Source: Halomonas sp. TA22
Lineage (GTDB): Bacteria; Pseudomonadota; Gammaproteobacteria; Pseudomonadales; Halomonadaceae
Assembly (NCBI RefSeq): GCF_013009075.1
Contig: NZ_CP053108.1
Span: forward strand, 1,860,001-1,924,000
Length of the DNA stretch: 64,000 nt
Direction of reading: 5' to 3'
A model generated the notes under the pieces. The model was not told the DNA's origin. It was given only the letters and a program-made list of their open reading frames with translations, and did not search any database. Positions 58,148-64,000 of this stretch are shown here, one piece after another (position 1 is the stretch's first letter; the number at the start of each line of letters is the position of its first letter). The position numbers and the translations under genes were made by a program.

Positions 58148-58807
58148 ATGTTAGAGAAACTACGCGAACGCCTGCAAGCTCATTGCCCCCGTCGATTGAT
58201 CCTCGATCTGCCCCAAGCCGCGGTACTGATGCCTATCGTCACACGTGCCGAACCGACCCTGCTTTTCACCCGCCGTGCCGATCACCTCAAGCAGCACAGC
58301 GGCCAGGTGGCGTTTCCTGGCGGCAAATTCGAGCCAGGCGATGCCGATCTGTGGCAGACCGCACTGAGAGAGTCCCAGGAGGAGATCGCTCTCCCCCCCA
58401 CCCAGGTGGAACGGCTCAGCCAGCTCAGCGAAGTGGTCTCCCTACATGGACTGAAGGTCACGCCCTATGTCGGGCTGATCCCCCCGGACCTGCCGCTGCA
58501 TCCCGACCGCAACGAGCTGGATGCCATCTTCGAAGTGCCGCTTGTGCATTTCCTTGAAGACCTGCGTACGCATACCGACGTCATCGAAGTGGATGGCCGC
58601 GCGATCTATGTACCGAGCTACCATGTCGCTGGGCATGTGATCTGGGGGCTCTCGGCGATGATGGTGGTGGAGCTGCTGGCCGAAGGCTTCGGCTGCCCGG
58701 TGAGCCTCGAACGCGCGCCACCCGGTAGCCGACTGCGCTATCGTCCGGCCCGACGCACGCCAAGCACCCCCATGGGGCTACCCGATGATCGCACCCTTGA
58801 TGGCTGA
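58148..58807 (+). CDS. CoA pyrophosphatase-type Nudix hydrolase (NudL-like)
   Basis: About 219 aa from ATG at 58148 (an in-frame GTG is at 58139). The UPF0035 signature LLFTRRADHLKQHSGQVAFP precedes the Nudix box GGKFEPGDADLWQTALRESQ plus EEI. Homologs cleave coenzyme A to phosphopantetheine and 3',5'-ADP. The C-terminal 35 residues are Pro/Arg-rich and variable. Same direction as the following oxygenase gene. Confidence 0.9.
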   Translation: MLEKLRERLQAHCPRRLILDLPQAAVLMPIVTRAEPTLLFTRRADHLKQHSGQVAFPGGKFEPGDADLWQTALRESQEEIALPPTQVERLSQLSEVVSLHGLKVTPYVGLIPPDLPLHPDRNELDAIFEVPLVHFLEDLRTHTDVIEVDGRAIYVPSYHVAGHVIWGLSAMMVVELLAEGFGCPVSLERAPPGSRLRYRPARRTPSTPMGLPDDRTLDG

Positions 58808-58838
58808 GTGACCATCATGGCTGAACAGGAGATGCCCT

Positions 58839-59501
58839 CTGAATACCTTGATCGATGAAGGCCTGGTGGACCAGAAGCAGCTCGCCCCGCTGGTCGATGC
58901 GCTGGTAGAGCATGGCTGGTTCGTGGGCAAGGGGATCATCGACGCCATGCTCTGCCAGGCACTGCATCGCGAGTTGATGGCGCTTGCCGAGCACGATGCG
59001 ATGGCCAGTGCCGGCATCGGACGCGGCCCCCAGCACAACCTGCGTCCCGACATTCGCGGCGATGCCATCCACTGGCTGGATCGCGCAAGCCTGCCCCAGC
59101 GCCAGTATCTGAGCGCAATGCTGTGCCTGCAGCGCGAGCTCAACCAGGCGCTTTATCTCGGCCTGTTCGAATTCGAGGCTCACTTCGCCCACTATCCCCC
59201 CGGCACCTTCTACAAGAAGCATGTCGACAGCTTTCAAGGGCAAGCCAACCGCGTGATTTCCACGGTCTTCTACCTCAACCCCGACTGGCCCGAGGATGGC
59301 GGCGGCGAGATGGTGCTCTATGCCCCGGGCGCTCCCGAGAGGGAGATCGCCAGGATTCGTCCCGAGGCCGGCACCTTCGCCTGCTTCCTGTCGGAAACCA
59401 TCCCCCACGAAGTGCTGCCGACCCGCCTGCCGCGTGCCAGCATCGCCGGCTGGTTCCGCCGCAACGCCTCGCTGGGCGGGCGGGTGGACCCGCCCCAGTG
59501 A
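58839..59501 (+). CDS. 2OG-Fe(II) dioxygenase
   Basis: About 217-220 aa. No ATG is available in frame: a stop sits at 58809, and only CTG (58839) and TTG (58848) could begin it. AGGAG at 58827-58831 is 7 nt before the CTG and 16 before the TTG, favouring a rare CTG start. The double-stranded beta-helix motifs are visible: HxD in FYKKHVDSFQG, distal His in SETIPHEVLPT and 2OG-binding Arg in IAGWFRRN, with STVFYLNPDW and GGGEMVLYAP between. Related to prolyl-hydroxylase-like SM-20 proteins. Confidence 0.87.
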   Translation: MNTLIDEGLVDQKQLAPLVDALVEHGWFVGKGIIDAMLCQALHRELMALAEHDAMASAGIGRGPQHNLRPDIRGDAIHWLDRASLPQRQYLSAMLCLQRELNQALYLGLFEFEAHFAHYPPGTFYKKHVDSFQGQANRVISTVFYLNPDWPEDGGGEMVLYAPGAPEREIARIRPEAGTFACFLSETIPHEVLPTRLPRASIAGWFRRNASLGGRVDPPQ

Positions 59502-59637
59502 TGCAGCGGCAACGGAAATACATGCCCCTCGAAGGCTTGCAAGCGTGCTGTTCCCTCGTGTGCTGCTTCTTGCGCCAGAGCAATGCACCGCCGCGCGCAT
59601 CACTCTAGGATGATGACAAGCACAGAGAGGCAGTACC

Positions 59638-59856
59638 ATGACTCGACTCGCCACTATCCATCGGCATCTTCGCCAAGCCATGCGCCTGGTGACACTGCTG
59701 CTTGTGATGATGGTGGCGGTGAGCAGCCTCACGAGTCACGCCGCCACAGATGCCGGCCCTATCGAATGCACTGCCGTGGCTCAGCTTCAGCACGATGCGG
59801 GCGGCGAAGAGCACCACTGCCCCACTGCAGCGCCATGTCGTCATGGCTACAGCTAG
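59638..59856 (+). CDS. Small secreted His/Cys protein, possibly frameshifted
   Basis: 72 aa: a signal or membrane segment (LVTLLLVMMVAVSSLTSHAA) then a short metal-ligand-rich end (ECTAVAQLQHDAGGEEHHC). I do not recognise it with confidence; it recalls DUF2946/CopL-like small proteins. Shortly before the stop a second frame continues to 59948 with THSPLPPQRPPRA, a Pro/Arg ending typical of such proteins, so a frameshift near 59845 is possible. Confidence 0.5.
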   Translation: MTRLATIHRHLRQAMRLVTLLLVMMVAVSSLTSHAATDAGPIECTAVAQLQHDAGGEEHHCPTAAPCRHGYS

Positions 59857-60021
59857 CCCTCTCCGGATCAGCCGAGCGGTCGTTCACGCCTGCCGTAGCC
59901 TCGGTGACCCACTCTCCCCTTCCTCCACAACGCCCTCCAAGGGCCTGATCAGCGTTAGCGGCCTACGCCGCCCGGCAATCTTCTAACTGAACTTGTCTTA
60001 ACGTTGATCAGGAGCGAGATC

Positions 60022-60680
60022 ATGCGCTTTTTTCTCAAAGGCGGCTTTGCCTGCCGCCCCGTATCGGATGACATTTCAAGCACCACGAGGGCAAAGCAAC
60101 CGAAACCCATGTTTGCCTGGCTGCTCGCCGCCAGCCTGACGCTGGTCAGCAGCGTAGGCCTGGCTGACCCGATGCCGCCAACGTAGCAGACGGCAGCGTT
60201 TCAGTGATAGATGTCAATGCCCGGGAAGAAGTGGCCCGCATCGCTGTCGGCGAAGCGCCGGTACAGGTGGGCTTTACCGCCGATGGTACCCAGGTTTACG
60301 TCAGCCTGCGTGACGAAAATCGTGTTGCCGTGATCGACACCGCCACACGGGAAGTGATGGCCATGGTAGATGTCAATCGCCTGCCGATACAGGTCTATGG
60401 CACCCCGGATGGCAAGCTGATGTTAGTGGCCAATGAAGGTACCCGAGGCGAGTCCGACAATCGTGTCTCGGTCATCGACACCGCCAGCCGGAATGTCATC
60501 GCCACTTACGAGGTCGGGGCCGGCGCACATGGCGTGAGTGTCGATGACAGCGGTCGCTTCGCTTTTGTCACCGGCCTCCTTGACGATACGTTGTCGGTCA
60601 TCGACCCGGAAATCGGTGACATCGTCGCCACCCATGCAACCGGCCGGGGGCCCAACGGCGTGACCTGGCTGGCCAACTGA
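60022..60680 (+). pseudogene. YncE-like beta-propeller protein, broken near the N-terminus
   Basis: AGGAG stands 7 nt before ATG at 60022, whose frame encodes a signal peptide (MFAWLLAASLTLVSSVGLAD) and stops at 60186. The propeller then runs in another frame, without its own start or ribosome site: VADGSVSVIDVNAREEVARI, AVGEAPVQVGFTADGTQVYV, RVSVIDTASRNVIATYEVG and the natural end RGPNGVTWLAN. About four YVTN-type repeats remain, fewer than a full propeller, so there is a deletion as well as the shift. Confidence 0.75.
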
Positions 60681-60760
60681 CACACCGAGCGCAAGGCTTG
60701 TCATGCCCATCGATGCCGCATGACGCTGCAAGACATAGGCGCGGTGTCGGCTCATTGCCG

Positions 60761-60885
60761 TCAGCGCGCCACTCCTCGGCCCCCGGTGAGCTTGTGGATT
60801 TCGGAACCACATCGACCTTGCGAAAATCCAGCGTGACGTCGGCGCCCATCTGCCGTGCCATGGCCAGCCGCTCGTCGACGCCATG
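60761..60885 (-). pseudogene. Relic of a zinc-type alcohol dehydrogenase
   Basis: On the minus strand a short stretch reads VDERLAMARQMGADVTLDFR, KVDVV, then after a frame change EIHKLTGGRGV and a stop. This is the NAD-binding segment of medium-chain dehydrogenases (typically DxxxERLxxAxxxGAD, then a later EIxxLTGGxGxD). Nothing of the rest is visible nearby. Confidence 0.6.
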
Positions 60886-60941
60886 CCGAGCAGTCTTGAG
60901 CCAGATCAATGACAGGCAATATCAGCGAACGCTGTCAGCCA

Positions 60942-61961
60942 TCATGCTTCCGAGCCAAGACACCACCCCTGGGAGAGCATTACCTTGACCTCGCTGCCCT
61001 CGGCGAGGGCATGCGGGGAGTATGCCAACAACGGCGTCCGATCGCGCAGAGACAAGCTCAAGTCGTAGCGCTCGCCACGGAAGATGCTGCGCTCGACCCT
61101 GGCGCTCAACCCCTGGGCCCCCAGCTGGACGTGCTCCGGGCGCACCAGCACCCGCTGGCCTCCCGCAACACTGGCCTGGCCGGCGAGCGACATCAGCCGT
61201 TCGCCGACGATTGCCTGACCCGGGGTGCCGCCAGGCAGTATCAACACGCTCCCCTGGCCGATGAATCCGGCCAACCATTCGCTGCGCGGCTGGCGGTAGA
61301 GCGTCTCGGGCGTGGCCCACTGCACCAGCTCGCCCTGTCGCATCACGGCGATGCGGCCAGCCAACGACATCGCCTCGCCCTGGTCATGGGTGACATAGAC
61401 CAGGGTGGCCCCGGTACGGCGATGGAAGTCGCGAAAACATTCCTCCATCGAGGCGCGCAAGTGCCGGTCGAGATTGGCCAGCGGCTCGTCGAGCAGCACC
61501 ACCGAGGGCGAGGTGACCAGGCAGCGGGCCAGGGCCACCCGCTGGCGCTGACCCCCACTGAGTTCCTGAGGGCCGCGCTCGGCATAGGCCTCGAGATCCA
61601 CCAGTGCCAGCGCGTCGCGCACCTGCCGCCGATAGTCGCCACCCTTGATGCCACGCAGCTTCAGCGGATAACCGACGTTGTCGGCCACGCTCATGTGCGG
61701 CCACAGTGCATAGCTCTGAAAGACCATGCCCATGTTGCGCTGCTCCGGTGGTAGATGCCGGGTTGCGTCAGCGAGCAGGCGATCTCCCAACGTGATGCGT
61801 CCCGACGACAGCTGCTCGAAGCCGGCCAGCATGCGCAGCATGGTGGTCTTGCCGCAGCCACTGGGACCCAGTAGCGCGACAAACTCGCCAGGCTCGATCT
61901 CGAGGGAAAGCGAGCGCACCGCGTGATGATCGCCGAATCGCTTGTCGACACCCTCAAGCAT
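60942..61961 (-). CDS. Iron-type ABC transporter ATPase
   Basis: 339 aa from ATG at 61961, in a TGATG overlap with the permease gene; a far longer open frame upstream to 63374 is only antisense read-through of the permease. Walker A LLGPSGCGKTTMLR, MGMVFQSYALWPH, LSGGQRQRVALARCLV, Walker B VVLLDEPLANLDR, VTHDQGEAMSLA, then a TOBE_2 regulatory domain (VLVRPEHVQLGAQGL). FbpC/PotA group. Confidence 0.94.
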   Translation of the reverse strand: MLEGVDKRFGDHHAVRSLSLEIEPGEFVALLGPSGCGKTTMLRMLAGFEQLSSGRITLGDRLLADATRHLPPEQRNMGMVFQSYALWPHMSVADNVGYPLKLRGIKGGDYRRQVRDALALVDLEAYAERGPQELSGGQRQRVALARCLVTSPSVVLLDEPLANLDRHLRASMEECFRDFHRRTGATLVYVTHDQGEAMSLAGRIAVMRQGELVQWATPETLYRQPRSEWLAGFIGQGSVLILPGGTPGQAIVGERLMSLAGQASVAGGQRVLVRPEHVQLGAQGLSARVERSIFRGERYDLSLSLRDRTPLLAYSPHALAEGSEVKVMLSQGWCLGSEA

Positions 61962-63676
61962 CAGTCTTTCCACGGAATCACCCCCCTGGGGAGCCGCGAT
62001 GCCAGTAGGTTCAACGCCAGCATCAACCCCGCCACCAGGGCCACCACCAGCACTGCCAGTGCCGAAGCGAGCACGCTCTCGCCGCTTTCGTCGAGATTGA
62101 AGATCAGCACGCCCAAGGTCTCGTTGCCTGCGCTCCATAACAGCGCCGAGACGGTAAGTTCGTTGACCGCCAGCAGGAATACCAGCATGGCGCCGGCAAA
62201 CAGCGCGGGTGCCATCAGCGGCAAGACGATATTGGCCAGACGCCGCCAGGGACCTGCCCCGGCGAGTTGGGCGGCCTCCTCGAGCGAAGGGTCTAGCTGG
62301 GCGAGGCTCGCGGCCACCGGCTTGAGGCACACCACCAGAAAGCGCGCCAGGTAGGCAATGAAGATCAGGCCGAGCGTGCCGTAGAGGGTGACATGAACGA
62401 GCGGCAACGGGCGCACGAAGAGCAGGATGCAGGCGATCGCCAGTACCACACCGGGCAGGGCGTAGGGCACTTCGATGGTACTCAGCACCATGCCCTGCCA
62501 GCGTCGTGGCAGGCGTTGCAGGTGATAGGCCAGCGGCAGGCACAGCGCCATCAGCACCAATGCCGCGCCACCGGCCAGCCACAGGCTGTTGCGCATGGCG
62601 CGCCGTGTCACCCCCTGGCGGCCAAGCATCTCGTGGAAGGCGCCGAGCGATGCACTCTCCAGGGTCAATGGCACTCCCATCGCCGGCACCAGCGAACTCA
62701 CCGCCAGGGCCGCTAGCGGCGCAACCAGAATCACCGCCAGCACGGCCATCAGTAGTGCCTCCACCCCGCCGCGCCAGCGACCCAGGACAAAGCCGTGTGG
62801 TCGCCCGCTGTGACCCACCAGGCCGAAGCGACTGCGTCCCAGCAGATGCTGTTGCAGTGCCACGCCGGCCAGGGCCAGCAGACCGATCAGCAGCGACAGT
62901 GCTGCCATCTCCGCCAATACGCCGGTACCGAAACTGGCCATGCGCTGGTAGATCAACGTCGGCAGCACGTAATAGCCGGCAGGAATGCCGAGCATCGCCG
63001 GTATGCCGAAGTTGCCAAGGCTGGAGATAAAGGCCATGGCGCCACCGGCGATGAGCCCGCTGCGGCAGATCGGCAGGATCATCTGCCACCACACCTGGAT
63101 CGGGACTGCACCACTGATTCGTGCCGCCTCGACCAGCTCGCGGGGCAGCGACAGCAGACTGGTGCGCAGCGCCAGAAACACCAGCGGCGCGCTCTGGATC
63201 CCCAGCAGCACGCCAATGCCCTGCGCCGAGTAGAGCGGCTGGGGACTGCCCAGCGCAGGGGCGATACCCAGACTGTTGAGCAGTGGACTGGCCGGGCCGA
63301 ACAGCTGCAACCAGCTCAGCGCGGTGATCTGCGGAGGAATCATCATCGGCAGCATGAAGCAGAACACCAGCCACGACTTTCCGCGCACATCGGTAAGCGT
63401 GATCACGAAGGCGAACACTCCACCCAGCAGCAGGGCGATCAGCATGCCCAGAGCCGAGGTATAGAGACTATGCCACAGAGCCCGCCAGGTGCTGGCCGAG
63501 GTAAGCACGCGCCACACTGGCGAGTCGACGCCCTGATCGACGTCGCGCAATGCCTCCAGCAGCAGCCGCAGGCTGGGCGTCAGGCTGAGCAGTACGACCA
63601 AGCCCAGCAGCAACGAGAATAGCCAGCGCTGCTGGCCCACTTCGATGGAGAAAGAACGCAAGCCGACCTCAGCCAC
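61961..63676 (-). CDS. Iron-type ABC permease (fused double permease)
   Basis: About 571 aa from GTG at 63676, overlapping the binding-protein stop; an ATG at 63736 is less likely because it intrudes 68 bp into that gene. Twelve spans in two homologous halves, each with an EAA-like loop (ELVEAARISGAVPIQVWWQMILP and DPSLEEAAQLAGAGPWRRLA, split), the FbpB/ThiP architecture for ferric iron, thiamine or phosphonate import. Part of a three-gene SBP-permease-ATPase operon. Confidence 0.92.
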   Translation of the reverse strand: MAEVGLRSFSIEVGQQRWLFSLLLGLVVLLSLTPSLRLLLEALRDVDQGVDSPVWRVLTSASTWRALWHSLYTSALGMLIALLLGGVFAFVITLTDVRGKSWLVFCFMLPMMIPPQITALSWLQLFGPASPLLNSLGIAPALGSPQPLYSAQGIGVLLGIQSAPLVFLALRTSLLSLPRELVEAARISGAVPIQVWWQMILPICRSGLIAGGAMAFISSLGNFGIPAMLGIPAGYYVLPTLIYQRMASFGTGVLAEMAALSLLIGLLALAGVALQQHLLGRSRFGLVGHSGRPHGFVLGRWRGGVEALLMAVLAVILVAPLAALAVSSLVPAMGVPLTLESASLGAFHEMLGRQGVTRRAMRNSLWLAGGAALVLMALCLPLAYHLQRLPRRWQGMVLSTIEVPYALPGVVLAIACILLFVRPLPLVHVTLYGTLGLIFIAYLARFLVVCLKPVAASLAQLDPSLEEAAQLAGAGPWRRLANIVLPLMAPALFAGAMLVFLLAVNELTVSALLWSAGNETLGVLIFNLDESGESVLASALAVLVVALVAGLMLALNLLASRLPRGVIPWKD

Positions 63677-64000
63677 CGAACAGCTCACTGAAGCGGCGCT
63701 GCTGCGCCTCGGCGTTCTCGAGCGTTCGGGCGACATCCAGCGGCATCAGGGTAATCTCGTCGCGTGCCGGAAAGCCCTCGGGAGGTTCGACGCCTTCCAG
63801 CGCCGGCAGGTAGCCCTGTTGGCTGACCAGCTGCTGCCCCTGCCTGGAAAGCAGGAAATCGACGAACTTGCGTGCCGCCTCGGGGTTGTTGGCACCTTCG
63901 AGAATCGCCACGGGCTCGGTCACCGCGCTCACTCCCTCCTCGGGGAACACGAAGGTGACCGGCGAGCCCTTGGCGGACTCGCGGATCGGCAGGTAGTCGA
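63669..64000 (-). CDS. Iron-type ABC substrate-binding protein (partial, N-terminus off the right edge)
   Basis: The last about 110 residues of a periplasmic binding protein of the FbpA/phosphonate group: SPVTFVFPEEGVSAVTEPVA, NNPEAARKFVDFLLSRQGQQ and LVSQQGYLPA, ending RRFSELFGG. The overlap with the permease start indicates one operon. The ligand cannot be told from this part. Confidence 0.88.
   Translation of the reverse strand, partial: DYLPIRESAKGSPVTFVFPEEGVSAVTEPVAILEGANNPEAARKFVDFLLSRQGQQLVSQQGYLPALEGVEPPEGFPARDEITLMPLDVARTLENAEAQQRRFSELFGG

Noticed and set aside
61962-63374. N-terminal extension of the iron-type ABC ATPase to 810 aa
   Set aside because: It is the off-frame shadow of the permease gene; the ATPase fold starts at 61961 in a TGATG overlap.

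Overview
The window reads as high-GC chromosomal DNA of a gammaproteobacterium, most likely a halophile of the Halomonas group. This rests on the conserved block ftsB-ispD-ispF-truD-surE-pcm-DUF368-nlpD-rpoS, an Entner-Doudoroff block (gap / edd-glk-mutarotase-aldo/keto reductase), and the mix of RND pumps and ABC importers. No species can be assigned from sequence alone, and no rRNA, tRNA or CRISPR array was seen.

Layout. 1-1.5 kb: a TolC-family protein cut by the window edge. 1.6-9 kb (-): the overlapping rpoS/nlpD housekeeping block. 9-16 kb: an acyltransferase-like protein, GAPDH, and the divergent edd operon with a LacI-type operator. 16-18 kb: a lipoprotein, a ferritin-like stress protein and an unlisted 43-aa ORF between two terminators. 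18-20.6 kb: a collapsed prophage or island next to dusA, holding a frameshifted P2 gpS-like gene, a toxin-antitoxin pair with two matched operators, a broken toprim protein and a beheaded integrase of the dusA-associated type. 21-39 kb: efflux territory. A TetR repressor (22.9 kb) carries an operator that reappears in the promoter of a complete tolC-mfp-rnd operon (38.8 to 32.8 kb). A second, AT-rich RND module with its own AraC regulator and lipoprotein channel lies between them (24.8-31.8 kb).

39-45.8 kb: an outer-membrane protein, then a sigma-54 activator divergent from a cyanate import and cyanase operon (SBP-permease-ATPase-cynS) with a clear -24/-12 promoter and upstream palindromes. 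45.8-50.4 kb: an LpxR-like deacylase, a NIF3-like protein, and a damaged polyol operon in which an ABC binding protein is fused in frame to the tail of a xylulokinase-type kinase, under an intact SorC-type regulator; then an SDR. 50.4-57.5 kb: a LysR-controlled cluster with a polar amino-acid-type ABC importer, a DUF1989 protein, a frameshifted M20 carbamoylase and a guanidinopropionase-like ureohydrolase, probably for guanidino or ureido acids. 57.5-59.5 kb: two Nudix hydrolases and a 2OG-Fe(II) oxygenase. 59.6-60.9 kb: a decay zone with remnants of a small His/Cys protein, a YncE-like propeller and a zinc alcohol dehydrogenase. 60.9-64 kb: an iron-type ABC importer, cut by the right edge.

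The recurring theme is regulatory wiring that can be read from palindromes (TetR-RND, toxin-antitoxin, sigma-54/cyanate, SorC, LacI/edd), together with several recent gene-breaking deletions.
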